From: Adiantum capillus-veneris
Lineage: Eukaryota; Streptophyta; Polypodiopsida; Polypodiales; Pteridaceae
DNA length: 64,000 nucleotides
Assembly: GCA_014529385.2 (NCBI GenBank)
Contig: CM043953.1
Span: 66,501,872 to 66,565,871 of the forward strand
Direction of reading: 5' to 3'
Below the pieces are notes generated by a model. The model searched no databases. It had not been told where the DNA came from and was given only the letters and a program-made list of their open reading frames with translations. Numbering within the stretch: position 1 is the first letter of the stretch; every line of letters starts with the position of its first letter. The position numbers were made by a program, and so were the translations under genes. Positions 42,733 through 55,863 of this stretch are shown one piece after another.

Positions 42733-45700
42733 TCGAAGGGCCACACACTCGTAAGATTTAGTATGAATGTTAGGACACTCACAACGATTGGAGGAAAAAA
42801 CTTAAGTTTAGTATAATACCATCTAAAAACTTTGAGATTTCTCTCTAATTGTGAATGGATTTTATCAAGCAAGAGGAAGCGGCTTGCCAAGAAGAAGAAG
42901 GTAGGTCCTTGATAGAAAAATAGTGTACTTGCAAAAATGTTCGGGTATATTTTGGGTCATAGTGTGCATACGTTGTACTGGTTGGAGACCCCTGTGTAAA
43001 GGACATGCCAAGGTCTACATGTATTCTTTTTGAGTTAATTAAAATCAATCTCTTAAGAGTATTTTAAAAAAAAAAGAAACTACAAAGGTTAGAGAAAATA
43101 AATTAATGATTAGAGAATCTATAAAGTGCTGAGAAGTTTAGTGCAAAAACTTCAAATACACTAAATTTTCCTCTAAAATGTTTGGAAAAGGTATGGTATA
43201 GTCAAATGCTTGAAAAATACTCAATTTATGTAACGCACTTGTAAATTTCGAAATCTATCTCTAAATTATAGATTTGAAGGTGAGAAAACCTACAAAGTAG
43301 TATGTATAGAGAAATTAACTGTAAAACCCTTCAAATATAATCAAGCTGCCCCTAAAATTTCTCGTATGCAAGTTTTCTAAATTTTTGGGAGAAAACACTA
43401 TGCCTCAATTGGATTTAGTGTAACCCCCCTTACAAAATTTTGAGGTTTGCCTCAAAGATTCTAATTTGTCTTTAAACACTCAACAAAACCTAGATTTAGT
43501 GTAATCTCACTTACAAATTTTGAGATTCACCTTTGAATTCCAAGTCAACCCAAAGGCTAAAAAGCACTAACCAAGCTCAAAGAAATCTAGCGTAAAAACT
43601 TTCAAAAAAAGTCGAGAACCTTTTGTTGAGGTCTGATCCTACCTTGGGCTTGCACGTCTTCTGCCTTGGATTTGTCGGATTGAATTTTCCAAATTGCGCC
43701 AACCCTCAATTTTGTCAATTCTCAATTTCATAGATGTTGATATCGATTTTTTATTTTTGATTCTCGATTGTGGATTTTGTCCATTGTCGATTTGTCGATT
43801 GCTGATTATAAAAGTAATGCTTATTCTCTATCCCCTCTCTATCTAGTGCCGATGTCAGAGCCCTCTCACCCTCTCTCTCTCTCTCATAGACACACACACA
43901 CACACACTCACTCACACATGCTGCAATGAATGGTTCTCTCTTTGTCACTCACTTATACATAATGCTTACTAGAAGCATTAGGAAAGATATGCCAAGTCAA
44001 AATGTCCTTGAAGAGGGTGATATCAATCTTATCAACACAATATTTGATATTGTCTTCAAGGAAGACATTACTCCTGCAGAAGTTTTAAGGCTTTGACAAC
44101 CAATTTGAAAAAAGTATGGTCATTCAAGGACATATTTTATGATTTTTCTCTTGATCCCAAAGGAATCCTCATATGTGTAGTTTGTTTAAAGTAACCTGTT
44201 CCTGAAGTCATCAGAAGAGAACTTGGCTAACTCCCCTTTGTGGGCAAGTGTCAAGGAGAGAATGTTTTCAATGAATTTAGATAACTCTGCCACCCCTTCC
44301 TTAGAGTTGTTGACAAGTTGGGCAAGGGTATGGACACATTTATCAAACGACATGGTTTGAACCAAAGAGTTGGTTAGATCCATTGAAGCCTCTACTATCA
44401 AATAAGATGCCATAGGGTCATGAATGCATCTAAGTACCTGAAGCGATGCTTTAGAAAGAGGCACCGTAGGGAGCTATATCCCTTGAGATCCATTGAAGCC
44501 TCTACTATCAAATAAGATGCCATAGGGTCATGAATGCATCTAAGTACCTGAAGCGATGCTTTAGAAAGAGGCACCGTAGGGAGCTATATCCCTTGAGATA
44601 GTGCTAAATGTTTCAAAGTCCATAAAAATTTATTTGGATAAATATACCACCAAAGGTAAGAACTGGTAGCCTCTTTAGCCTTCAACCGACCAGGCGAACC
44701 TATAAGGGCCGTGTGAAGAAAACCCCATCCCTCAAGGATCAGTCCAAGGTAAAATTATATATGACAAACATGGAGGGATTAAAATATAGTAACTAGGTCT
44801 TTGAATAGTATCACTACTAGTCTTGGTATTAGGTGTGTGCGTGTTCCAATAACAATATAACATATACACCAAAAATCATTTCAAATTACAAAAGACACTA
44901 GAAACTATGTCAATGAAAAGGTGGTATAATTCCCATTCATAGTACATAACAGCCTTTATACACAAGTGCTGAAATCAAGAGCCAGAAGATATAATTGTCC
45001 GCATGTTCAAGCCAAGGAACTATGAAAACCATAGTTGAGAAGTTAAACCTCACCTGCACCCATGGAAACAACACAATATTTAGTTAGCATTGGTACCGTA
45101 TGTAGGTGATGCATGTGTATCCCACATGTTATATATGTCACCCAATTAGATTGCTTTCAAAAATAAATAATAAGAAAGGTCAAGCTTATCATATATTCAA
45201 AGATGAAATCATTTACAAGGGGGGGAAAAACATATGAAGCCCCTTGTGCTTTACAAGCTCTCATCAGATAAAGTTCAGGAGAAGAAGCTATTCAAGTGCC
45301 TCTATCGGCATATGCATGAGGAATACTCACAACCATCAAACAATTTGGACATCATTCCATTTCAATGTCAAAAGTCACCTGAGATTGAGTTGGAGCAGCC
45401 AACTCCACAATAGTCTGCTTATCCTTGCCATTTTCCATATATCAGACACTTAACACTACCCTTTGCAGGTAAAATGCTCACAATCCTAATGTACAGACAC
45501 TTATCCCAAATACACACACCACCAATGCTAAGTAAGCATGTAAAGCTCACCTTTTTTATATAGGATTTGAAGAAAGTGGACACCTTCCTTCTTAGCCATA
45601 TGGCGGACCCGGCTTCAAGAGGGGGATGGTGTAACAATGCCTCCATGTATAGAGAGAGAAAGAGAGGGAAAAGAGAGAGAGAGAGAGAGAGCACTTAAGA

Positions 45701-45827
45701 GCGCATTATTGCAGACCTATCAGGAGGGAGCCACCTCGCTATTAAGTAAAAGACGACATCATTTACAAAGCTGGGTAACCCGCCCATAACCCATTTAGTA
45801 TTTAAGGGTTAGGTACCAAGTTGTAAG
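42733..45827. other. Unassigned sequence with local repeats
   Basis: No recognised gene. A 92-residue minus frame at 44186-44464 is of unknown nature and overlaps a tandem duplication. Short AT-rich imperfect repeats (TTTAGTGTAA... ACAAATTTTGAG) at 43140-43530, (CT)n/(CA)n at 43872-43908, and an (AG)n-rich tract at 45645-45690. Confidence 0.4.
44377..44596. repeat. 110-bp tandem duplication
   Basis: Units 44377-44486 and 44487-44596, both starting GATCCATTGAAGCC, read as identical. Confidence 0.95.
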
Positions 45828-46640
45828 ATCCCCAATTTTTGGGTCTCTTCTAAAAGTAAGAAAAATAACTTTCAATATCTATTTCGCCAAATTTTGACTT
45901 AAGATGCTTGATTGATAGTATTGGAAAGTCATAATTATGTCGAGATATTACGGTGTGGCATAGTCTAGCTACGGTTTCCATTAGTTGGTTAGATACTACT
46001 CGGATGATCAATTTGTTGTAAAAAAATTGAATGGTAAGTGGGAGAGTTGACCGTCAAAAAGCAAAGGCTTGTTTTCAGGAAAGAAAGAGTCTTTTTAGAA
46101 AAGAGAGGAGAAGTTAGTTTATAAATCTTTTCTTAGAAGCCATGCTTCTTCTTAGAGTCTCTAAATCGCGGATCAAAATCCGTGTCGGCAAGAAGAATAA
46201 AAAAAAAAAAATAATAATAATTTATTATTATTTTAATTAAAAAAAAAAAGCGGCGAACGTGCACCAACTTGTCTCTCCTTGCTCACTCTATTCTTGGTTT
46301 GTGATTTTGGCCTTGAGAGCCTATATAAAGACCTCCTCCCTTTACCTTGAATACACATAGATACACTCTCAGAGGCAGAAGCTCTCTTGCCTTGACGTCA
46401 AAATTACCTATCTATTATATGGAGTGGTGCAAGCTCTTCATCACCGTCTCCATAAGCTCTTCTCTCTCTTGAGAAGAAGAAGAAGAAGAAGGATACGCTT
46501 TCTCTACCTGCTTATTATCTTCTCTTTCGTTTCACGGTGTACGCGCTCTTCGAAAACTTTTGTGGCGGATACCTCTACGTAGCACTCATCACCACTCTTG
46601 TGCGACAAAGAAAGAAGCCTTTTTGAAAGCCAAAAATGGA
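45828..46640 (+). mobile_element. Candidate gypsy-type LTR
   Basis: Starts TGTAAGATCCCCAAT, a common opening of plant gypsy LTRs. A TATA-like CTATATAAAG at 46321-46330 is followed by a polypyrimidine, AG-rich leader. The 3' boundary and partner LTR are not identified. An AT-palindromic run sits at about 46200-46250. Gypsy integrase sequence in the same orientation lies downstream at 47285, but I cannot show that they belong together. Confidence 0.4.
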
Positions 46641-47284
46641 GTCTAAAAGCACGGTGAGAAACTCCAAACTCCATAGTCATCATCTCTCTCTCTCTCTATG
46701 TCGTTTTTTTTGCTAGTCACCCTCTTAGTGATTGTTTTTTTTGCATACAAGTGCATGTATGGATTAACCAAGTACATTCAAAAAAGTTGTCCCATGATTA
46801 TTTCATCATGTTTAACACATTGATTTATGCACATGATGCGTTTATGATCACGTGTGTATAAAAAGCGTTTTTTGTTTCAGGTCATAGAGATAGTAGGAAC
46901 ATTGTTTTGGTCATAAATCACAAACCATTATGAATCAGCCCGAACCCTTTACACTAGGATAAAACACTTCATTTATAAAATTTTCTCTCTTTGGTGTCAT
47001 ATGAAAAACATGCACGAGCTAAGAGATATGGTCAAAAAACAGTTTGCTACCCATCACACAATCAAATATTTTGACTCCAGGCTCCTTGGAGAACCACTAT
47101 ATAGATTTACCCCATGGGTAAACCCACTTAACCAATTGAAAAGCTTGATAAATCTTGATGAAACATGAATTTAGGTTTCGATTATCACTTCGGAAATGTG
47201 AGTTATTAATCACTGTATTATCGGTTTTACCTACATGCGTAGGAGTGCTATCAAGGGGGGAGGTGACAAGCATTTGGGAAGAGA

Positions 47285-48178
47285 GTGTTGAAGCCAGAGT
47301 TACAAAAAACCATTATGGAATTTGATGTGTTTGAAAAGTGGGGGATTGATACAATAGGCCTGTTACCTATCATCAGAGGTAGGGGAAAAAGCTATATTTT
47401 GACTCTAGTGGACTATCTCTCTAGATGGGCAGAGGCTATAGCAGTAAAACAAATCACTACAAAGGATGTGGCAAAATTATTTGTACGATGAAATATGTTG
47501 CAAATTTGGGGTGCCACTGGAGCTACTATCAGATAAGGGGCTAGGATTTAAAGCTAAATTGTTAGACTTTTTATGTGCCAAGATGAAGATTAGGCACCAG
47601 CATACCACTCCTTATTATCCACAATGTAATGGCTTAAATGAAAGATTCAATGATGAGTTGATACAAATTCTTTCGAAGTGACAGAGCACCAAGGAAAGAA
47701 TTGGGGTTTGGAATTGCCACTCCATTTCATTTGGTAAATGGAAAGGAAGCACGATTGCCTATGGACGTAGAGTTTCCTGCGATCAAGATGTTAGAAAAGT
47801 TGCTTGGGCAGTCTAGTGATGCATTCAAAAAGAGGCTCTTACAATTACAAGAGGTTCAGTTGCATAGGATGAGCGCATTGGAACAATATGGGCAAATGCA
47901 AGATAACGCTTTAGAAAAGATAAATGAAAAGGTCAAAAGTAAGGGTATCAAAAAACATGACTTAGTTTTGCGCTAAAAAAGTAACCTAGACAAGACATTC
48001 CAAAAGAAGTTTCAAATTAAGTGGGAAGGCCCTTTCAAGGTAGTGGAATGTTTTTTGAATGGTACATATAGCCTGGCTAACCTGGATGGGATTCTACATA
48101 AGTCAAGGGTAAATGGATTCCGTCTTAAATATCATGCTAGATTAATGATGATGGAGCAAGATGAGCTGTCTGCAGAAT
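47285..48178 (+). pseudogene. Gypsy integrase, core and C-terminal domain
   Basis: Core: FEKWGIDTIGLLP and SYILTLVDYLSRWAEAIAV (first Asp), then after a frameshift near 47490 LELLSDKGLGFKAKLLDFL (second Asp) and YYPQCNGLNERFNDEL (Glu). All three acids are present. From 47701 the frame reads IATPFHLVNGKEARLP ('xxTPFxLVYGxEAxLP') and a long helical stretch. After a stop near 47975, FQIKWEGPFKVVECFLNGTY (GPF module) ends at a stop near 48178. RT and gag are missing upstream. One frameshift and two stops make it inactive. Confidence 0.85.
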
Positions 48179-48263
48179 AAGTAATGTATGTGAGGGATGA
48201 GGAGACGAGGCGAGTCTTATGTATCTCTTTTTCCTGTTGCTGATCATGAATGATCTAGCAGGC

Positions 48264-49192
48264 TAGGGGATGGGAAAATTATGTTAGGGTTTTTTTGGAA
48301 GAATTGATTGTGCATATGTACATACACATGCATAGTGCATCAAATAAAGAATTGCCCATTTTCTAGAGCCAGGTGGTTACGTGGGACCCACATGTGTACA
48401 GGTAGGACAGCGTGTACGTAGTACATCGATTTTCATTGTCACCAGTATTAGTGTGTTTTTATATAATAATGAGGAGTTGGTAGAGCATAAAACTTCTCTA
48501 GGAATCTATCAGCGGGCCGAAGACATGAGGTAAGCAAGTGCGTCAAGTGGCATCCAATGGCGACAGGAGGTCAAATGGGTTCAAGACTTGCACGCGGATA
48601 AGTGAGGACACAACGGGAATGTTTTCTTGTGATGATTATGCAGAAAGGTTATCATGAGAACTATATTTTGGGGCCACTTCACGTGATTTCAGGATGCATT
48701 ATTGGAAAAAGTTGAGTACCATGTGTGCGGATGGATGTAGAAGGGTAACAAAAACGCACTACGTCGCCATTTTTCGGCATGTTCAGGGGTCCGTTTGAGG
48801 TCAATCAAAAGGCCAAAGGTACCCAAGGGATAAAGTGAAGTGTGGACACTGAAAAACCTGAGAAAAAACCAGGAAAATTGTGTAGAGAAGAGGAGGAACA
48901 ACCACAACTGAGTTTTTGCTCTCTTTGGAGCCTGTTTTGGCCATAAACTGCTCATCCGAGGTCAGATTTGAGCACTTTGATATTGTAGACTGGGATTTTG
49001 GGCCGTTCTAGACGCAATAGAACTGTCCATTTTTCCAAACTACTTACTATTTTTTTGTTGTTTTGGTTGTGTAAGTTTCTCCTGTGAGCGAAACCTCTGC
49101 TCAAATTTGTAATTGTATCTGACATATTTCATCCATATTAAGTGAGCTATTTGTCCCATTGGTGTTGGCCCAAGCTCAATTGTATCTAAACA
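48264..49192 (+). mobile_element. Polypurine tract and candidate 3' LTR of the integrase fragment
   Basis: AGGGGATGGGAAAA at 48264-48278 is followed by TGTTAGGG at 48282, the expected order of polypurine tract and LTR start, 100 bp after the integrase stop. A TATA-like TTATATAATA lies at 48459-48468. The likely end is CTAAACA at 49192, inverted relative to TGTTAGG with one mismatch. The minus-strand RT remnant begins about 15 bp later. No 5' partner or target duplication was found. Confidence 0.5.
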
Positions 49193-49204
49193 TCAAAAAT
49201 AAAA

Positions 49205-50228
49205 GTTGATTGTAACCCGAAAAGCCATCTAATAAGCTGTAAGCTTCTTTTCCTGCAACGCGTTCTAAAACATGCTTAGTGAATGGAAGAGGAAAGTTGT
49301 CTCTAATGGTAGCTGCATTCACTTTTTTTATATTAACACATACTTGTTATTTTCCATTCTTCTTGGGTACTACCACAATTGGAGACACCTAATTTGTGTG
49401 TTCAATTTTGTAAATGAATTCGGCTTCCTTTAATTTTTCAATCTCTTCTTTTATCTTCCAGGCAAATGTTTTATTATACGTGTATGGCCTTTGTCTACTT
49501 GGTTTCGCATCGTCTCTCATGGGTATGGTATGTTGACAGATTTCCGGATCAACACCCTTGAGATCCTTGTAAGACCAAGCAAAGATATCTCGGTATTCTT
49601 TTACAAGCTCAGCAAGAGCTCTTGTTCTTTCTCTGTTAGGTCATTTGCAATGTACGCAGGTCTAGTCTCTTCTCCTGGTTCAGTCAGGTCTATCTTTTTA
49701 GCATTTTCAGGCCCTTCGTGGGACTCGCCCTGTTTTTGTAGTTCTCTAATAGGTTGTTTGGATATGATTTTTTGATCTTGGAGAGTATACTTTTTGTAAT
49801 GGGATGGAACACTCATTACATCCTGAACATCTTCTTTTGTGGTTTCCATTTCGATCTTGGAGAGTATACTTTTATAATGGGATGGAACAGTCACTACATC
49901 CTTACCATCTTCTTTTGTGGTTTCCATTTTGATCGTATATATCTCCTTTAGAGATTTTTTTAACTCTTAATATTTCTTTTTCCGCTCAACTCGGGTCATG
50001 AGTGGTTTCTTATCCTGTGGGTTTGCTTGAGTATCCTTCCTTGTTTTTCTGGATGTTTTAACTTCTAAATTTTTGTTTGAAGGAAATCTGCCAGTGATTT
50101 TGTGCTTGCACAATCATTTGCATCTATCTGCATCAGGAATTGTGTTCCACTAGAGACTGATGGCATAGGTCGTTTTTTCATGTTTCTGGTGTCTCTTTTT
50201 CGTCTATACCATTTTTGTCTTCTTGATT
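49205..50228 (-). pseudogene. Gypsy RT N-terminal part, truncated
   Basis: On the minus strand, from about 49700 leftward: EYRDIFAWSYKDLKGVDPEI, PMRDDAKPSRQRPYTYN, IEKLKEAEFIYKI, then VSPIVVVPKKNG and AGKEAYSLLDGFSGYNQ near 49215, the first RT catalytic block. It stops there, before YxDD. A 79-bp tandem duplication upstream (49774-49930) repeats VPSHYK-containing sequence. The junction with the LTR at 48282-49192 marks a truncation. Stops are present in the last 80 codons. Confidence 0.8.
49774..49930. repeat. 79-bp tandem duplication within pol
   Basis: GATCTTGGAGAGTATAC starts at 49774 and 49853. The two units differ by a few bases, including one indel. Confidence 0.93.
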
Positions 50229-50229
50229 T

Positions 50230-50583
50230 CTAGTTGGGAAAGTCAAAAAACTTTTCCTCTCCTCCTTTCAATAGTAGCTTAGCCCTCACATGTTCTTTTT
50301 CTGACTTGGAATCTTCTGAGGTAGCTATGTGTTCATCTAACTCATCAGTTGCATCGTAGTAGAGGTCTGAAAAGACTTGTTGAGCTTTCACTAAGTCCTT
50401 GGGTTCCTCATCTTCGTCTTCAATGTTGAGGGTCGAAATCATTTGGATGGGAATTATGTCGTAGCCATTCTCATTGCAAAATTGCGTAGGCATAGATGTA
50501 TTCACACATACATCCATTGTCGTTAAAATTTGAGTGCACTCGAATTGCTCAAACAAATGCTCTGGAAAGGGGTTCAGGTACAT
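50230..50583 (-). pseudogene. Acidic linker between protease and RT
   Basis: 117-residue frame with an acidic stretch (IEDEDEEPKDL) and VRAKLLLKGGEEKF. No known domain, but it lies in the protease-RT interval of the same element. Confidence 0.5.
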
Positions 50584-50728
50584 AGGCTTCGTTTGTGCAA
50601 TCCCTTTCTAGAATACATTCTTCTCTTTTTAAACTCCCCTTTTCTAAAGCTCCACACATACAAATAGGAGTGTCTTTGTTTAACCAGGATGGAAGCTTAG
50701 TTTGAGCCGAAGAGATTGAATCAAACTC

Positions 50729-51160
50729 TTATATGGGTGTTTTCAAAACATCTCTATAAGTGTGATCTTTTAGATTTACTCTTGTCATAGATCTCACTTG
50801 CTTCAAGTACACAAAATTGTTTTCCCAATCTTGGATAAGTTGTACATGTCGCATGAAAGGTCTTCTCAATATGATTTCATAATTGAGTTTTTTCCCAAAG
50901 TCTACTATGGCAAAAGTGTGTTGATATTCAATTCCACAGGAATTGACTGTCACCTTTTCAAGCAGTCCTAATGGTCTCTCAATGTGTTCGTCACCCAATT
51001 GAAATTTCATTTGAGCTATGGCTATGTCTGCTCCACTATCAAGTATTGCCATGGTTTCAATGTCATTATATTTCACTAGAAGGGTGGTGTTTCCTTCTTT
51101 CCCTTCGTAATATTCTCCGACTTTGTTCATGGGAACAGGTCGAATCTCTTTGTTGTCCAT
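50729..51160 (-). pseudogene. Gypsy aspartic protease
   Basis: 143-residue open frame. The catalytic motif MAILDSGADIAIA is at about residues 57-69, and EIILRRPFMR near residue 100 is the ILGxPF hallmark with Gly replaced by Arg. Normal D-S-G here contrasts with the D-H-G family at 6530. Between this and the gag zinc knuckle lie broken frames (51171-51398, 51656-51940). Confidence 0.82.
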
Positions 51161-52256
51161 TTTGTTTTTTTTAATTTCCCAATTTTTTTGAGATTAGCCC
51201 CGTTATCCCCACCTTCTCTAGGGTTTTTTGTAGATCATTCCATAAGTATGGTCTGAGTTTTAACACCTCTCCCAAGGTAAGAGTGCATTGGATGGGTGTA
51301 GACATGATTGAATGAATGTTGTCTACTTCTAGGGTCTGTTCAACTCTGTTTACTTGAGTGGTCTTACACAGTATGGATTCATCTTTGTTATCCCCCAATT
51401 AAGAAGGTAATGTTTTCAAGCTTCAGATCTGCAATACCCATACAAGGATTGTACATCCATGTTCATATCAGTAGGTAGGTTATCCAACCAAAATTCCTCT
51501 ATAAGAGCTGACTTTAGAGTTAGGCTCCCATCATTGATCTCTCTAACTTTGTTTCATAAGTGTCCTGGCCAGTCTTCCTCTACGAATGGAATTCCGTCTA
51601 AGGAATCTTCACTATCTGGCACTATAAGTTCTGGTTCTTTTGTTTCAAGGTGGGGTTATGCCACCACATCGGGGTTTTCTTTAGTGTCTCTTACCACAAG
51701 CTCCTTAGGTTTTGCGATACTTTCAAGCTTGGGTTTTTGTTTTTCTAGCATTTCTTGTGTGATTCTTACCAAATTTTGATAAGCTTCCAGCTTAGTTGCT
51801 TCCATGTGTGGAGAAGGATAGTTTTTCCATTTGTTTTTCATGTTTTCGCCTGCTTTAAGTCCTGCTTGGTAGGCTTCCAAGACTGTGATAATAGATTCAA
51901 AATTTTTATCAAAAACCAGAATGGATCCTCCAGATTTCACGGTGGTTTCCTTGATTTCACTTCCAGTTTCTTTTAACTTTTCGTGGAATAGCTTTTTTTC
52001 TCCTCAAGATCAACCCTTTGTTTGTGTGTTCTCATCTCATATCTTTTGCTTCTACTTCTTTTGATCCTTTGAGAGGAAACTTTTGTATTTTCCGAATCAT
52101 CAACTTAGGAGTTGTGTTTCTTTTTCTTGGCCTGGCCTCTAGTGATTACCTTGATTGGAACAATCGGTTCACTCTCTGATGAGCTACTATGTATCACTTG
52201 GACTACGTTTACTACTGTTTTACCCTTGCTTAAAGGATTTTTAAGACAATCTTCCA

Positions 52257-52745
52257 GAAAGTGTCCTCCCTTTTTGCAACATTGTATGCAATAGGATTCA
52301 ACTGGTTTGAGGTTTTTGTCAGGCTTTGGACACTGATTCTTGCAATGATCATCTGCACCATAGTGTGTTAGTTTCCCGTTCTTGGCTTAATCATGGGTCT
52401 GACCATGGGAGGTCTGACACCTTGATTAGCTACATAATACATTGGTGCGAGCTCTAGTGGAGCATAAGTCACGGTTTCTTTCATTGGTGGTGGATGTGAA
52501 CTATACCAAACTCCTTCTACCATTACTGTAGATGGACTAGGCTCTCCATAGGGTGTAACAGGCACTAATGCTTGTTCATCTATGACTCCTTCAGAGTGCA
52601 TGTACTTTACAGGCACTGCATTATGTCCTGGGTACGGAGATTGTTGACCCAACACAGGTTGAGTTCTTTCCATACCCACTGGTGGTCTTTGAGCTTGGGC
52701 CATATTAGGATGATATCTGTACATGGGTTTTCCTTGTGGCCTCAT
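52257..52745 (-). pseudogene. Gypsy nucleocapsid region with proline-rich segment
   Basis: From 52745 leftward a 125-residue frame rich in Pro, Met and Tyr (MRPQGKPMYRYHPNMAQAQR, GPPMVRPMIKP) resembles the plus-strand piece at 38250-38465. A zinc knuckle CIQCCKKGGHFLEDC follows at about 52301-52257, with spacing one residue longer than usual between Cys2 and His. Basic RGQAKKKK follows. Confidence 0.7.
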
Positions 52746-53038
52746 AGGCAGGTACTGAACATTCCCATCATACTTTGGTCTGAAGTAGCACTCGTGGGTC
52801 TCATGGTTGGTCCATTTACCCTCAATTTCATACCATTTTGTGGCCTAATTGGTTGTCTGTGTTAAGGTAACCCTTGTTGTGGTCCCCTCATAGGTGCTTT
52901 TTGCATATTGTTCATCATGTTGTTCATCCTTTTGAGCATACCTTCTATGGCTGAAAGTGGTGTTGCAACAGCCGTTCCTACTTGTGTTGGTTTTGTGGAT
53001 GCTTTTTTCTCGCTTTGGTTATACTTAGGGACATATTC

Positions 53039-54084
53039 TTAGTTAAAAATATCACAATTGTCTCCTAAGTCAATAGCATCTGACACACACTCTTCTAGGG
53101 TTGTATGCTTTTTACTATAGAGTATAACATGAAGTTCTTTGTTTAGTAGTCCCTCTAGAAACAAAGATACGAGTCGTTCTTCTACAGGTATCTCTAGCCC
53201 TGGGCTATGGCAATGTATTGTTTCATTTGAGTTGCACAATCCTTAACAGACTCACCATGTTTCTGTTTGAAGCTTTAGATTTGTGCTACGTATTATGTTT
53301 GATCCCCGTTTTGGAACAAGCAGCTACAAATCCTTGAGCTAATGTGTTCAATTCCATGATTGACCTTGGTGGAATGTTTTGGAACCATGTCAATGATTTT
53401 CCTTCTAATGTCATTCCAAACCCCTCGAATTGAGTATGGAAATTGAATATACGTTTTGCTCTTAGCACTTGCTTAAAGCTTTCTAAGTGGTCGTATGGAT
53501 CCCCTAATCCACTGTATTTTCTGATCCATTTCTGAAAATCAGCTGCTCTGACGCTTCTGTTTGGTTCAACTCCCGGTCTCCTCGCAGTTGTTTTTGTTCC
53601 GAGTCTTTCAAACCAGTCTGTTGGAAATAGAGACTCATGTAGCCCTGGACTGTCCTTAGTGTATTCTACGTGATGAGGTGGTTTCTGGTTTCTTAACATT
53701 ACTCTCAGATGATCTCTCATGGTGTTCATCTCTTGGAATTGTTTCTGGTCCTTGTCCCAATATCCAATCCCTTATGGAATACCCTTGGTATTTGGTTTGT
53801 TTTACCTCCTCAGGAGTCATCATAACAAAGTTGTTATCCCAAAACAGGTAAGTTGGTAGGTCTATTGATCCCTTATCTTTGATCTTGAAGATATACATGA
53901 TCTTCATGGCCGTTAGTTGTCCTGATTTGGCATTCAAAGTCCACACGAGATCTTTTACGTTTCTATCCGCCCAACAATAGACTCCGATCCCAGGATTATC
54001 CGTACTAAGCCGTTTCAAAGGCTTCAAATCTACTTGATCGTATCCCTCAAATTCTGAAGTTGGTGGTTCTTCTTTTGCTGACAT
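53039..54084 (-). pseudogene. Gypsy gag capsid
   Basis: Overlapping frames at 54084-53656 and 53729-53286 with a frameshift between them, then 53239-53039. The core is FQKWIRKYSGLGDPYDHLESF then LEGKSLTWFQNIPPRSI and KTGIKHNT, the retrotransposon gag capsid pattern (Retrotrans_gag type), followed by EERLVSLFLEGLLNKELHV. Same family as the plus-strand gag near 37580. Confidence 0.82.
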
Positions 54085-54318
54085 ATCTGGGATTATGGTG
54101 TTTACTTCTAACCCCTATTTGTCTATCACATCAAGGTTTTTGACTTGTACATACTGAGTTTTGTTTTTGTCCATGCACATTTTTCCTTGTTTGTTTGCCC
54201 TAATCTCTTCTTCAAACTCAATACCATGGTAATCGATTCGAATAGCATGCTCCTTGTTAGGGTCCCGGTAAACCTGAGCTTCATGGCGGTTAGTCTTATA
54301 AAAAGAGAGTATATGCTT

Positions 54319-54519
54319 CTAGCGCATTGTCATTCCGGTTTCCGAGTGAGTCGAGTAAGAAGACATTTCAGATGTTGAATCTGAAAAAGTGTCTGAGACT
54401 TCTTCAAGGGTTGTGTGCAAGGAATTGCCTTGATTCACACTTTCTTCGGTGGATACTCTACTGGAGGTTTCTCCGAGTATGCCTTGCTTCCCTAGTACAT
54501 GACCAGATCTAAGGTTCAT
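54319..54519 (-). pseudogene. Gag N-terminal piece
   Basis: MNLRSGHVLGKQGILGET, then Ser/Thr-rich sequence. An 'LRSG' opening is common at the start of plant Athila/Tat-type gag. A stop and frame change separate it from the capsid frame at 54084. Confidence 0.5.
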
Positions 54520-55834
54520 AAAGACTGGTGAAGCCCTGGACAGAGTACTTACTTTTGGATTGACTTGTTGTCAATTTCCACTTGACTTGATTGCAACCTC
54601 TGCTGAATTTCCGATTCCTTGTCTGCAACCTAATTCCTGTACAAATTTGATCAAGTTAGCTATTATTTTATAAAGACAATAGATTTTTTGCTAACTGTTG
54701 TGATTGGTCTATGTGTATCACTTCAAATTGAGCTATGGAAGTCAGCAAGTGACTTTCAGATTTGACTTTAGCAAAAATCAAAGGATTAATCTGCAACCTG
54801 GAACTGAGTGAACATGTACCAATTTGGATCGAATTGAACCCAAAATTGCACGGTGGCTTTGTATTATGCTGGTCTAACGCTTTACAAGTTCAAAAGTCAA
54901 AACTGATATCCCTGAGTAGCAATAATAAATAATTTCAATTATTTACTTTTATCAATATTTTACACTTTCTGGCTTGGTTTGGCATGTATACAACCTGTTA
55001 AAGTCCTTGGACAAGTTTCAACAAGTTTGGACAAAATCTGATCAAGTTTATTAACTATTTTGTGTCCACAGACTCTGATTTCAAGAATCTGGCTTAAGTG
55101 TCAATTTTGTGATCCAAATTTCACCAAAATTGATTTGTGGGGTCTCCTTGATATGCTTGACCTTGTGGTATACTCAAATTTGCAAAATTTTCAAGTTTTG
55201 AAGTAGATGTAAATAATCATGATTATTTACTCGAGCTATATTTTTGCAAATTTTTGCGTCAATTTTATACATAGTTGTGGTTTGAGAGATCAACATGTTT
55301 TGGATAGGGTACATGATATGGTAGCCCACAACAAGCAATATGGTGTAAGGTAAGTTTTGAAGTATGAATACTTTAAACTTTTGGTTTTGAAGAATTAGTA
55401 GGTGACGTGAGACGCTCTTTTCCTCAAGTTTATTGGTTTGCATGTGCTATAGTTCCATGCTAGGGCAGGTGCTTCCTAGCTTCAGTGGTGATCTTTTGGG
55501 TGGGTGTGTGCTTGTAAATTCCCAAGGGATCACTTGCCTTTGAGTTATGGTTTTGCGGGAGTTCACTTTATATGGTTTGTGGCGTTGATCTTATGTTTTG
55601 AGTGCTATTTGGAGACATTGCTATAGAGGTGCCCCATTTTTTTTTTCTCGATAGTGTTTTAGTGCTTGCCATTGAGGATCATCTTCAAGTTACCTTCAAT
55701 GATAGATTTGATGGCTATGATGGTAGAGTTTCCAAAACTTTATAGTCATGTAGATGAAGATATTAAGGACTCCATTAAAAAGTTTGAGCTAGCTTGTTTG
55801 ATTGCAATTAAGATAGGTCCAATGCTTATGCGTG
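54520..55834. other. Unassigned, AT-rich, possibly leader of the minus-strand gypsy element
   Basis: No gene. Repeated AAATTTGATCAAGTT-like phrases near 54642 and 55035. No LTR ends found. Confidence 0.35.
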
Positions 55835-55840
55835 CATGTT

Positions 55841-55863
55841 TGTGTGTGTGTGTGTGTGTGTGT
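55841..55863. repeat. (GT)n microsatellite
   Basis: About 23 bp followed by imperfect GTATGCATGTATG. Confidence 0.95.
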
